Shown here: piece by piece, positions 56,635-64,000 of the stretch | Position numbering within the stretch: position 1 is the stretch's first letter | How the letters are laid out: each line of letters begins with the position of its first letter | DNA from: Aliiroseovarius sp. M344 | GTDB taxonomy: Bacteria; Pseudomonadota; Alphaproteobacteria; Rhodobacterales; Rhodobacteraceae | Reading direction: 5' to 3' | NCBI RefSeq assembly: GCF_025140835.1 | Contig: NZ_CP081153.1 | Location: forward strand, 2,542,001 to 2,606,000 | DNA length: 64,000 nucleotides | Program-made: the position numbers and the translations under genes | Notes under the pieces: model-generated | Seen by the model: the letters and a program-made list of their open reading frames with translations, nothing else | Told to the model about the DNA's origin: nothing | Database searches by the model: none

Positions 56635-57602
56635 ATATCGACGAAATCCGCGCCGCTGCCACCCGCCTTCAGGGACATGTGCGCCGCACACCGCTGCTTT
56701 CCTCTCCTTTTCTGGACGAGGTCGCGGGCAAGCGTGTCTTTCTGAAGCCCGAATGCCTGCAACACACCGGCAGTTTCAAATACCGCGGTGCACTCAATGC
56801 GATATCAAAACTCAGAAACGCTCAACGCACGAAAGGGATCATCGCCTATTCGTCGGGCAACCATGCACAGGGAATTGCACTGGCAGCTAGCCAAGCAAAC
56901 GCCCCGTCGGTGATCGTGATGCCCTCGGATGCGCCGCGTCAGAAAATCGACAACACCCGCGCCTTGGGAGCCGAGGTTGTGCTGTTTGACCGTGAAACCG
57001 GGGATCGCGACAAGATCGGGGCAGAGATCGCAAGTGATCGCGGACTGACCCTGATCAAACCCTTTGACAATGCCGATGTGATCGCCGGTCAGGGGACTAT
57101 TGGTCTGGAAATCGCAGAACAAGCGCGCGAGGCCGGAGTCGACGCCGCATCGGTGCTTGTGCCGTGCGGCGGGGGTGGCCTGACCTCGGGCGTGGCGCTT
57201 GCGCTTGAAGCGAATGCCCCGGGCTTCCGCGTCCATCCGGTTGAACCAGAAGGGTTTGACGACGTGGCACGATCGCTGGTGTCAGGGCGCATCGAACAGA
57301 ACACCCGGCGGTCAGGGTCAATCTGCGACGCGATTATCACGCCGTCGCCGGGTGACTTGCCTTTTCCGATCCTGCAAAAGCTGTGCGGTCCGGGTCTGGT
57401 GGTCAGCGAAGACGACTGCCTGCGCGCCATGGCCCATGCGTTCAACGCCCTGAAGGTCGTGATCGAACCCGGCGGAGCGGTGGCACTGGCGGCCGCCCTG
57501 TCCCAAGCTGACAAAGTTGACGGCTCTTGCATAATCGCCATCGCGTCTGGTGGTAATGTGGATGCACCCATCTTTGCCGACGCCCTGAACCGTTTTGCCT
57601 GA
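56631..57602 (+). CDS. Threonine/serine dehydratase, PLP fold type II
   Basis: 323-residue enzyme of the serine/threonine dehydratase family that deaminates threonine or serine to the 2-oxo acid. The PLP lysine is in GSFKYRGALNAI, SSGNHAQGIAL follows, and the glycine-rich PLP phosphate site is CGGGGLTSGVAL. It lacks the C-terminal ACT regulatory domain of biosynthetic IlvA, so it is of the catabolic or racemase-like type. The start is GTG at 56631, with TGGAGGA 7 bases upstream, overlapping the hydrolase stop. Confidence 0.92.
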   Translation: MNIDEIRAAATRLQGHVRRTPLLSSPFLDEVAGKRVFLKPECLQHTGSFKYRGALNAISKLRNAQRTKGIIAYSSGNHAQGIALAASQANAPSVIVMPSDAPRQKIDNTRALGAEVVLFDRETGDRDKIGAEIASDRGLTLIKPFDNADVIAGQGTIGLEIAEQAREAGVDAASVLVPCGGGGLTSGVALALEANAPGFRVHPVEPEGFDDVARSLVSGRIEQNTRRSGSICDAIITPSPGDLPFPILQKLCGPGLVVSEDDCLRAMAHAFNALKVVIEPGGAVALAAALSQADKVDGSCIIAIASGGNVDAPIFADALNRFA

Positions 57603-57614
57603 CCGGAGGATTCC

Positions 57615-58832
57615 ATGACAGATTTCACCATCGCCTCGTTTAATGTGAAGAACCTGATCGGAGCAAATCAGGAGTATTACGAATTTCAAAGCTATACGCC
57701 TGAAGAATATGCGTGGAAACGCGACTGGATGGCCGATCAATTGATGGCACTGGACGCCGATATCATCGGGTTTCAGGAAATCTTTGAAGAAGACGCTCTG
57801 CGTGACGTGATTGGCGAGGCGAACAAACGCACGGCGGCCCTGAACGCCGCAACGATCCCGGACAAAAGCAAGGGCTATCACCGCAAGGCGATCTTTCGCA
57901 AACTGGCGATCCGACCATGGGACATGGATCATTTGGCCTTTGCGCCCAATGCAGCAGACGAAGGCCCCGGCCAACGCAGACCCGGTGTCGCGATCCTGTC
58001 GCGCTTCGGGTTTGCCGAACCGCCGCAGGTCATTCAGGACCTGCCCGACCCCTTGACCATCCCATTCACTGCCCTGCGCGGGCTTGAGGGTGAGGCCGGG
58101 CACTACACGCTGAAGCGCTTGTCACGCCCCATCCTGCGCGCCCGCATTCCCATCGGCGATCAGGTTGTCACAGTGTTCAATTGCCACCTGAAATCGAAGC
58201 TGGGCGAATACATCCGCCCCGCCGGCGCGGAATTTGCGCCCGAGGAAGATCTGACCAACTATGATCCGGTGGGGCGCGCCCTTGGGGCTGCCCGCGCTGC
58301 CATGCGCCGCATGGCCGAAGCCTGGGTTCTGCGCAGTTTCATCATCGAAGAGTTGCGCCAGAACAATCCGGTGATGGTTCTGGGTGACTTCAACGATGGT
58401 GAACACGCGGTCAGTTCGGAAATCATCTCGGGCGAGGTGCCGTTCAAGAACTATGCGTGGATGTTGCGACACGATGCTGCATCTGACCGCGATCGTTATT
58501 CCAAGGAAGAAAGCACCCAGATAACACGCGCGGTTGAAGCGGTTCGTCTGCATTCGGCCGAAAAACTGTTCGTGCGAAAATCCTTGCGCGACATGGTGTA
58601 TACATCGGCATTTGCGGGCGTATTCGAAAGTATCGACCAGATTTTCCTCAGCCATCATTTCCATCCCGACAACGCCCAGCGCATCGCTGATATGACCTAT
58701 TTCAGCGTGCTGAACGACCATATCACCGACGGCTCGCACCCCGAGGCGCCGTACAACAAACTTGCGTCGGATCACGGGCAGATCATGGCCTATCTGACCA
58801 TGCGCGGGGACGAGGACGAGAAACGCGGATGA
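57615..58832 (+). CDS. Endonuclease/exonuclease/phosphatase family protein
   Basis: 405-residue protein of the EEP superfamily. Marks are FTIASFNVKNLIG (Asn at the start), DADIIGFQEIFEED (catalytic Glu), NCHLKSKLGEY and MVLGDFNDGEH (Asp/Asn pair), and the C-terminal SDHGQIMAYL (His). No signal peptide is seen, so the protein is cytoplasmic. Substrate may be nucleic acid, a phosphodiester or a phosphoinositide-like molecule. The stop overlaps the pcaD-like gene by 4 bases. Confidence 0.9.
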   Translation: MTDFTIASFNVKNLIGANQEYYEFQSYTPEEYAWKRDWMADQLMALDADIIGFQEIFEEDALRDVIGEANKRTAALNAATIPDKSKGYHRKAIFRKLAIRPWDMDHLAFAPNAADEGPGQRRPGVAILSRFGFAEPPQVIQDLPDPLTIPFTALRGLEGEAGHYTLKRLSRPILRARIPIGDQVVTVFNCHLKSKLGEYIRPAGAEFAPEEDLTNYDPVGRALGAARAAMRRMAEAWVLRSFIIEELRQNNPVMVLGDFNDGEHAVSSEIISGEVPFKNYAWMLRHDAASDRDRYSKEESTQITRAVEAVRLHSAEKLFVRKSLRDMVYTSAFAGVFESIDQIFLSHHFHPDNAQRIADMTYFSVLNDHITDGSHPEAPYNKLASDHGQIMAYLTMRGDEDEKRG

Positions 58833-59626
58833 TCGTCATTCCCGATGACAACGGCCTGAGCCTGCATGCCGTCGAAAGCGGGGCCAAGGCCGGTCCCGTC
58901 GCGGTTTTTGCACATGCTCTTGGGTCGGATCTGACAATGTGGGACGCCGTGGTGGCGAAGCTGCCGCAAAACCTGCGCCTGATCCGCATGGATATGCGCG
59001 GCCATGGCAAAAGCCCCTGCCCCGATGGCCCTTACGCGATGGGTGATCTGGTCGGCGACGCTGCACGCTGTCTGGACAGGCTGGGGGTAAAGGATTGCGT
59101 CTTTGTCGGCCTGTCCATCGGCGGTATCATCGCGCAGGGGTTGGCTGCAGAGCGGCTGGACCTTGTCCGCGGCCTGGTGATTGCCAACACCGCAGCCAAG
59201 ATTGGCACGCCCTCTATCTGGGCTGACCGGATCAAAGCGGTACGCGAGGGCGGGATCGAAGCCGTGGTCGAGGCCAACATGCAGCGCTGGTTCTCCCGCG
59301 CAACACAGCGCAACCACCCTGACGTCGTCGACGCGGCCCGCGCGCGACTGCGCTCCACGCCCCTTGCCGGATATCTGGGCTGCATGGAGGCGATCGCCGA
59401 CACCGATCTTTACGAAAGCACCGCCCGGCTGCGCCTGCCCACGCTGGCCATTGCCGGGTCCGAGGACGGATCGACCCCAGCCGATCTGGTCAGGGAAACC
59501 GCCGGACTGATCCCCGGTGCGCAATTCCAACTGATCCGCGGCACCGGTCACTTGCCGCCGGTCGAAAAGCCCGACGAATTTGCACGCCATCTGACAGATT
59601 TCCTTGCCCGCATCGGTCACGTCTGA
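58829..59626 (+). CDS. 3-oxoadipate enol-lactonase-like hydrolase (PcaD family)
   Basis: 265-residue alpha/beta-hydrolase with the marks of PcaD: FAHALGSDLTMWDAV, MDMRGHGKS, the nucleophile elbow GLSIGG, and the C-terminal GTGHLPPVEKP with the catalytic His. PcaD hydrolyses 3-oxoadipate enol-lactone in the protocatechuate branch, but no other pca gene is in this window, so related lactone substrates are possible. It overlaps the EEP gene by 4 bases, and a zinc alcohol dehydrogenase follows after 98 bp. Confidence 0.85.
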   Translation: MIVIPDDNGLSLHAVESGAKAGPVAVFAHALGSDLTMWDAVVAKLPQNLRLIRMDMRGHGKSPCPDGPYAMGDLVGDAARCLDRLGVKDCVFVGLSIGGIIAQGLAAERLDLVRGLVIANTAAKIGTPSIWADRIKAVREGGIEAVVEANMQRWFSRATQRNHPDVVDAARARLRSTPLAGYLGCMEAIADTDLYESTARLRLPTLAIAGSEDGSTPADLVRETAGLIPGAQFQLIRGTGHLPPVEKPDEFARHLTDFLARIGHV

Positions 59627-59724
59627 CCCAGCGCGCTTTGCGTGCGCTACAGAGATCGAATTCGGGCTTGGCAACCGACCCCGAACTGCGCAACCATGCC
59701 CCAAACCACTCGCAGGAGACCCCG

Positions 59725-60816
59725 ATGGACAAGATCAAGGCAGCCGTCTGCCATAGTTTTGGCGACCCTCTGGTGATCGAAGAGATCACCATTCGTCCCC
59801 CCGAAGGCAGCGAAGTCGAGGTCACGCTGGACGCGGTCGCAATTTGCCACAGTGACATCTCGTATATCGACGGCGCCTGGGGCGGCTCCCTGCCCGCCGT
59901 CTATGGGCACGAGGCCGCTGGGCGGATCACGCGGACTGGGAACTATGTGAAGGGTCTGGCGGTCGGCGACCCTGTAGTGGTCACGCTGATCCGCGCCTGC
60001 CAGTCCTGCCCCAGCTGTGCCGCCGGATCGCCGGTGACCTGCACGACCTCGTATGACGGCGACCTCGGGCCGATCAAGACGGCGGACGGCGGAAAACTAC
60101 ATCAGGCGATGGCGACCGGCGGATTCGCCGAACGTGTGGTTGTGGAACAAAGTCAGGTGGTGAAACTGCCCGACGGAATGGCGATGGACGTCGCTTCGCT
60201 TCTGGCCTGTGGCGTAATCACCGGCGTCGGGGCCGCTGTGAATGCCGCCAATGTTCGCCCCGGCGATGTTGTCGTGGTCATTGGTGCTGGTGGTGTCGGT
60301 CTGAACGCCATCCAAGGTGCACGCATTGCTGGCGCATCCCGTATCATCGCTGTCGACATGACCGAGGATAAGCTGATCGCCGCGATGGAGTTCGGAGCGA
60401 CTGATGGTGTCCTCGCAACCGGCGACGCCCCGTGGAAAACCGCCATGAAAGCTGCCGGGCGAGGCGCCGATGCGGTGCTAGTCACCGTTGGCGCGATCCC
60501 TGCCTACGATACCGCGCCGCGCTATTTGGCGCCGGGTGGTAAGGTCATTATGGTCGGCATGCCCCATTCTGGCGGCATGTCCACCTATGAACCTGTTGTG
60601 CTCGCGGCATTGGGCCAAGGCATGGTTGGGTCAAAAATGGGCGACGTGGTGATCCAGCGCGACATCCCGTGGATGATCGACCTGTATCAACAGGGCCGTC
60701 TGAAACTGGACGAGCTTATTTCCGGCCATTGGCAATTGGAACAAATCAACGAGGCGATTGCCGACACCAAGACCGGCGCGGCGCGGCGCAACGTGATCGT
60801 GTTCAACCGCAGCTAA
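59725..60816 (+). CDS. Zinc-dependent alcohol dehydrogenase
   Basis: 363-residue medium-chain dehydrogenase. The catalytic zinc ligands are seen in AICHSDIS and YGHEAAGRI, and the structural zinc site in CQSCPSCAAGSPVTC. The NAD-binding GAGGVGLNAIQGA lies near 190. The sequence resembles class III (glutathione-dependent formaldehyde) dehydrogenases in layout but is not clearly that enzyme. CAGGAG precedes the ATG at 59725. It precedes the enolase-superfamily gene by 11 bp. Confidence 0.92.
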   Translation: MDKIKAAVCHSFGDPLVIEEITIRPPEGSEVEVTLDAVAICHSDISYIDGAWGGSLPAVYGHEAAGRITRTGNYVKGLAVGDPVVVTLIRACQSCPSCAAGSPVTCTTSYDGDLGPIKTADGGKLHQAMATGGFAERVVVEQSQVVKLPDGMAMDVASLLACGVITGVGAAVNAANVRPGDVVVVIGAGGVGLNAIQGARIAGASRIIAVDMTEDKLIAAMEFGATDGVLATGDAPWKTAMKAAGRGADAVLVTVGAIPAYDTAPRYLAPGGKVIMVGMPHSGGMSTYEPVVLAALGQGMVGSKMGDVVIQRDIPWMIDLYQQGRLKLDELISGHWQLEQINEAIADTKTGAARRNVIVFNRS

Positions 60817-60827
60817 AGGGGTCCCCG

Positions 60828-62066
60828 ATGCGCCTGCAAGACCTTGAGATTTTCGTCGTGGCCCCACCCGCACCCGGTTGGGGTGGCCGGTATTGGATCT
60901 TCGTGAAGGTCACAACGGATGACGGCATTACCGGTTGGGGCGAGGTCTATGCCGCCGCCGTTGGCCCGGACGCCATGCGCGCGGTGATCGAAGATGTTTT
61001 TGCCCGCCACATGCTGGGCGAAAACCCTGAAAACATCGAGCTGATGTTCCGCCGCGCCTATTCCGCGGGCTTCACCCAACGGCCCGACCCTACGGTGATG
61101 GGGGCGTTCTCGGGCCTTGAGATCGCATGTTGGGACATCCTTGGCAAAGCGCGGGGGCGACCGGTCTGGGCGCTGCTGGGCGGCAAGATGAACGACCGTT
61201 TGCGGTCTTACACCTATCTCTATCCCGATCCACACCATCCATTGCCCGCGTTCTGGACCTCGGCAGAAATGGCAGCCGAGGCCGCTGTTACCCGCGTGAA
61301 CCAAGGCTTCACCGCCCTAAAATTCGACCCCGCTGGCCCCTATACCATCCATTCGGGCCACATGCCGTCGATGCGCGACGTGACCCGGTCCGCCGAGTTC
61401 TGCGCCGCCATCCGCGAGGCTGTGGGCGACAAGGCCGACCTGCTGTTTGGCACCCATGGCCAGTTCACGACGGGCGGTGCGATCCGCATGGCCGAGGCCA
61501 TCGCCCCCTATTCTCCCCTGTGGTTTGAAGAACCCATTCCGCCCGACAACATCGCCGAAATGGCCAAAGTTGCCCGCGCCAGTTCCACACCTGTTGCCAC
61601 CGGCGAACGGCTGTCCACCAAGGCCGAGTTTGCCGAGGTGCTGCGCCAGGGGGCGGCCTCGATCCTGCAACCCGCACTGGGTCGTGTGGGCGGCATTTGG
61701 GAGGCCAAGAAGATCGCCGCCATCGCCGAGGTGCACAACGCCCTGATTGCCCCGCACCTTTATGCTGGCCCCATCGAATGGGCCGCAAACATCCACCTTG
61801 GCACGTCGATCCCGAACCTTTTGATGGTCGAAACCATTGAACAGGGCGGTGATTTCCACCTTGCCCTGATCAACCACACACTCACATGGGAAGACGGCTA
61901 TGTCCTGCCCCCGGACGCCCCCGGACTGGGGATCGAACCGGACGAGGCCTTGATGCGTGCCCATCCCTACACGGGCGATGGTCTGCACCTTCAGCCGCAA
62001 GAAGACCCCTGCAGCTATACGGATGAAAACTGCTTTGAAGGCGGGGCACCGGCGCGCAAGGGGTAA
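60828..62066 (+). CDS. Mandelate racemase / muconate lactonizing enzyme family protein
   Basis: 412-residue enzyme of the enolase superfamily. The N-terminal capping domain (about 1-125) with GWGEVYAAA is followed by a TIM barrel: Lys in ALKFDP, the metal ligand Glu in FEEPIPPDN and TGERLSTK, and the acid/His in PHLYAGPIEW. These residues fit a sugar-acid dehydratase such as galactonate dehydratase more than a racemase, but the substrate is not readable. AAAGGGG precedes the ATG. With the alcohol dehydrogenase and lactonase it may form a sugar-acid or aromatic-acid pathway. The stop abuts the tRNA gene. Confidence 0.88.
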   Translation: MRLQDLEIFVVAPPAPGWGGRYWIFVKVTTDDGITGWGEVYAAAVGPDAMRAVIEDVFARHMLGENPENIELMFRRAYSAGFTQRPDPTVMGAFSGLEIACWDILGKARGRPVWALLGGKMNDRLRSYTYLYPDPHHPLPAFWTSAEMAAEAAVTRVNQGFTALKFDPAGPYTIHSGHMPSMRDVTRSAEFCAAIREAVGDKADLLFGTHGQFTTGGAIRMAEAIAPYSPLWFEEPIPPDNIAEMAKVARASSTPVATGERLSTKAEFAEVLRQGAASILQPALGRVGGIWEAKKIAAIAEVHNALIAPHLYAGPIEWAANIHLGTSIPNLLMVETIEQGGDFHLALINHTLTWEDGYVLPPDAPGLGIEPDEALMRAHPYTGDGLHLQPQEDPCSYTDENCFEGGAPARKG

Positions 62067-62143
62067 TGGCGATCCCGGCAGGACTCGAACCTGCAACCCT
62101 CTGCTTAGAAGGCAGATGCTCTATCCAGTTGAGCTACGGGACC
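62067..62143 (-). tRNA. tRNA-Arg (anticodon UCU)
   Basis: 77-base cloverleaf on the leftward strand: acceptor GGTCCCG / CGGGATC (one G-U pair), D arm AGCTCAACTGGATAGAGC, anticodon arm TCTGCCTTCTAAGCAGA with UCU in the CTTCTAA loop, T arm GCAGGTTCGAGTCCTGC and an encoded CCA. It starts one base after the stop of the enolase-superfamily gene on the other strand. Confidence 0.97.
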
Positions 62144-62199
62144 GCACAACAGAGCCTTACCCCCGGCGCAGCCCCCCTTTCAACCGCAAATCGCGCAGA

Positions 62200-62379
62200 T
62201 CAGCCGTTGATCTGCTTGGCGACCACCCAAGACACCGGCAATGCCACGGCGAAACCTGCGATCGCGGCATAGATGATGGGCTGCGCAGTATCCATTCCGA
62301 CAGTCAGCGCGGCGACAATAAATATCCCGGCGAGCGTTGCACCGAGCAGGATGTAGATAACGGCGGCGAGACGGAACAT
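62200..62379 (-). CDS. Small two-helix membrane protein
   Basis: 59 residues with two transmembrane helices (about 5-27 and 34-55). AAGGAG lies 7 bases before the ATG at 62379. The sequence aligns with the next gene (GATLAGIFIV versus GSTLASVLVV, and ALPVSWVVAK versus GLPVSYFVAR), so the two are tandem paralogues. Short proteins of this type in Rhodobacterales have sometimes been mislabelled CTP synthetase, which this is not. Function unknown. Confidence 0.8.
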   Translation of the reverse strand: MFRLAAVIYILLGATLAGIFIVAALTVGMDTAQPIIYAAIAGFAVALPVSWVVAKQING

Positions 62380-62453
62380 GGCATTCTCCTTGCATATATT
62401 CGCAAATACGCAAGTGTTTTGGACCCGGCCAACATGGACCTCTTTGATCTGGA

Positions 62454-62648
62454 TCAGTCGCCCATCATCGCACGCGCGACAAAGTAGCTCACCGGCAATC
62501 CGATCACGAACCCAACTGCCGCGGCCCCCAGCAAAGGCCACAGCCCTGACACGCCGTTCACCAGCGCGACCACCACAAGGACCGAGGCCAGCGTGGACCC
62601 AATGATCCCGTAAAATGTCATGACGATCTTGAATAGTGCCGAACGCAT
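62454..62648 (-). CDS. Small two-helix membrane protein, paralogue
   Basis: 64 residues with two transmembrane helices (about 8-30 and 36-57) and the same signature as the preceding gene (PVSYFVAR near the end). AAGGAG lies 9 bases before the ATG at 62648. The two genes run leftward as a pair, 74 bp apart. Function unknown; a membrane-stress or assembly role is only a guess. Confidence 0.8.
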   Translation of the reverse strand: MRSALFKIVMTFYGIIGSTLASVLVVVALVNGVSGLWPLLGAAAVGFVIGLPVSYFVARAMMGD

Positions 62649-62694
62649 CAGGGGTCTCCTTGCCCGGCGACATAGCCGACCGACCCCGCCCTGC

Positions 62695-63201
62695 CTACTT
62701 CTTCTTCACGAACTGCGTCAGTATGACAATGCGCTGCCCTTCAACGCGACCCTCGATATGTTCGGGGTTGTCCGCGACAAGGCTGATCCCCCGCACCGCC
62801 GTGCCGCGTTTTGCCGTGAACCCCGCGCCCTTCACGGGCAGATCCTTGATCAACACCACGTTGTCACCTTGACTCAACGTGGCCCCGTTGCTGTCCTTGT
62901 GTTGCGAGGCCGCGGCGACATTGTCGACCCACACCTGCGTGTCCTCGTCCAGATACACCTGATCCAGCAAATCCTGCGCCCAAGAGGCCTCAATCCGCTT
63001 CAACATTCGCACAGACAAAACCTGAACCGCCACATCCTCGGACCACATCGAGGACGCAAGCCCCCGCCAATGGGTCTCCTCCGGCGTGCCGTCGATCTGA
63101 ACGGCACAGGTGGCGCAAATATCAACCGCCGCGCCCTCGGGTCCGCCGGGGACGGGGAAAGCGGAGAGTGGGGCGTCTGCGGCGCAGAGGGGGCAGGTCA
63201 T
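62695..63201 (-). CDS. PhnA / YjdM-like zinc-ribbon protein
   Basis: 168-residue cytosolic protein. The N-terminus has a zinc-ribbon with CPLC and CATC Cys pairs (about 3-33), and the C-terminal PhnA domain has DSNGATLSQGDNVVLIKDLPVKGAG and KRGTAVRGI. Members of this family were named for alkylphosphonate use, but enterobacterial YjdM is not required for phosphonate breakdown, so the role is open. It runs leftward, like the two small genes after it. Confidence 0.9.
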   Translation of the reverse strand: MTCPLCAADAPLSAFPVPGGPEGAAVDICATCAVQIDGTPEETHWRGLASSMWSEDVAVQVLSVRMLKRIEASWAQDLLDQVYLDEDTQVWVDNVAAASQHKDSNGATLSQGDNVVLIKDLPVKGAGFTAKRGTAVRGISLVADNPEHIEGRVEGQRIVILTQFVKKK

Positions 63202-63347
63202 GGGAGGCTCCTGAGTTGGGTGAGGGAGCTATAGGGGGGAAGCGGCGGAGAGGGAAGAATGAAGGCACCCTTGGCCGTTGACCATAAGTGGCATTCGGCT
63301 AACTATACTCAACCAAAAAAGACTTTCTTACCCCAAGGATTCATTAA

Positions 63348-64000
63348 ATGGACCAACAATCATCAGAAGACACAGCTAAAAAATCTTTCAAACAGAAGCT
63401 GGGGCTGCTGGTACGTGCTCGCCTATTGTTCAAGAGAGAAATAGAAATTGATGCTAGCCGAGGTGGAGTGTTTGATCAGGATTATTTGGCTCGACTTATA
63501 AGTACTAGCAAACAAATCGATTTAGAGATGAGCAGAATGCTCTCATTGTCTGCAGGCGCTACGTTTATTCTTTATCTCGTCGGAATTGGCTCCAAAACTC
63601 CTCTCGCCATATGGGGGCTGAACCTTCATCAGGTTCCCGGCATTGCAATTTTTCTTTCTTTGTTTGCGGCCTTTAGCTTAGCTTTATCCACTTTTGCGTT
63701 CCTAAACTCACAAAGCTACGCGGCGTTAATTGATGAAGTTATCCTGAATATGGCAGATGGTGGTATCGTTGACACAGATGCGATCAAAGCCAGTTATGCA
63801 AGAGAATGGCTAGTACTGAAAGTTCTTCGAAAAGACTTCAGCTTCTATTTTCCTGTTCACATCTCAATGGGCCGCACAGGAAGAGTTTTCAGCGCTGTAA
63901 TGATGTTCCTTGCGGTATCACTCGTATTGCTACCATTCATATCGCTCGTGTGCGCACTCCCCTATCTTGCTATTACCACACTCCCGGATGGACTAACGGC
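63348..64000 (+). CDS. Unknown membrane protein, cut by the right edge
   Basis: At least 217 residues, open to the right edge, beginning MDQQSSEDTAKKSFKQKLG. A charged N-terminal helix region (about 15-65) is followed by hydrophobic segments at about 69-83, 96-117 and 184-210, so it is a probable multi-pass membrane protein. No family is recognised. The codons are clearly more AT-rich than those of every neighbour (many ATA, TTA, AGA), suggesting recent transfer. A weak AAGGA lies upstream of the ATG. The end of the gene is not in this window. Confidence 0.75.
   Translation, partial: MDQQSSEDTAKKSFKQKLGLLVRARLLFKREIEIDASRGGVFDQDYLARLISTSKQIDLEMSRMLSLSAGATFILYLVGIGSKTPLAIWGLNLHQVPGIAIFLSLFAAFSLALSTFAFLNSQSYAALIDEVILNMADGGIVDTDAIKASYAREWLVLKVLRKDFSFYFPVHISMGRTGRVFSAVMMFLAVSLVLLPFISLVCALPYLAITTLPDGLT

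Noticed and set aside
62067-64000. tRNA-Arg as attachment site of an island starting near 63.3 kb
   Set aside because: The tRNA runs leftward, so its 3' end (the usual integration site) faces the conserved enolase-superfamily gene, and no direct repeat of the tRNA end is seen to the right.

Overview
The window reads as a continuous stretch of a Rhodobacterales chromosome, most likely from the marine roseobacter group. The evidence is the protein families and gene orders: a divergent irr / fabA-fabB-fabI locus, the miaB / phoH-ybeY-corC-lnt / metK-trmB block with a SAM/SAH riboswitch (a class known almost only from Rhodobacterales) ahead of metK, a Hint-domain protein, a DUF2125 protein, and a flagellar locus with MotE and a probable CtrA box. 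The DNA is GC-rich throughout except for the last ~0.65 kb. No CRISPR array, insertion sequence or prophage was seen.

Layout. 0-2 kb: start of the atp operon (atpH, atpA running off the left edge). 2.4-7.3 kb: two SAM-dependent methyltransferase-like genes, gloB (glyoxalase II) and clpA. 7.3-10.3 kb: a two-gene ion-driven motor, a MotA/ExbB/ZorA-like channel and a MotB/ZorB-like protein with a very long coiled coil. 10.3-15.7 kb: a ChaC-like enzyme, DUF2125, an extensin-like protein, tyrC-hisC and rpsD. 15.9-18.3 kb: a Hint protein and an FMN-dependent lactate dehydrogenase. 18.4-31.6 kb: a divergent flagellar locus, fliF-fliH-fliN-fliP leftward and fliL-(small membrane protein)-motE-motA-(periplasmic repeat protein)-transglycosylase-flhA-fliR-flhB-(coiled coil) rightward. 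31.7-35.5 kb: rplY, pth, a DUF2332 protein and a serine hydrolase. 35.5-43.1 kb: leftward block aroA-cmk / rpsA / ihfB / lapA / trpF-trpB, with an alpha/alpha-toroid cyclase-like gene on the opposite strand between cmk and rpsA. 43.2-50.8 kb: trmB, metK, lnt, corC, ybeY, phoH, miaB. 50.9-57.6 kb: an unknown protein, an FKBP isomerase, irr, fabA-fabB-fabI, a hydrolase and a threonine dehydratase-like enzyme. 57.6-62.1 kb: an EEP-family nuclease/phosphatase, a PcaD-like lactonase, a zinc alcohol dehydrogenase and an enolase-superfamily enzyme, a likely catabolic run. 62.1-64 kb: tRNA-Arg(UCU), two small paralogous membrane proteins, a PhnA-like protein and an AT-richer membrane protein cut by the right edge.

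Most of the content is core housekeeping. The parts most worth follow-up are the orphan ZorAB-like motor, the uncharacterised flagellar genes (especially the periplasmic protein that may be the client of MotE), the SAM/SAH riboswitch, the antisense gene splitting cmk from rpsA together with a terminator positioned to end cmk read-through, a two-copy REP-like repeat, and the compositional change at the right edge. Nothing here can be called a new system from sequence alone.
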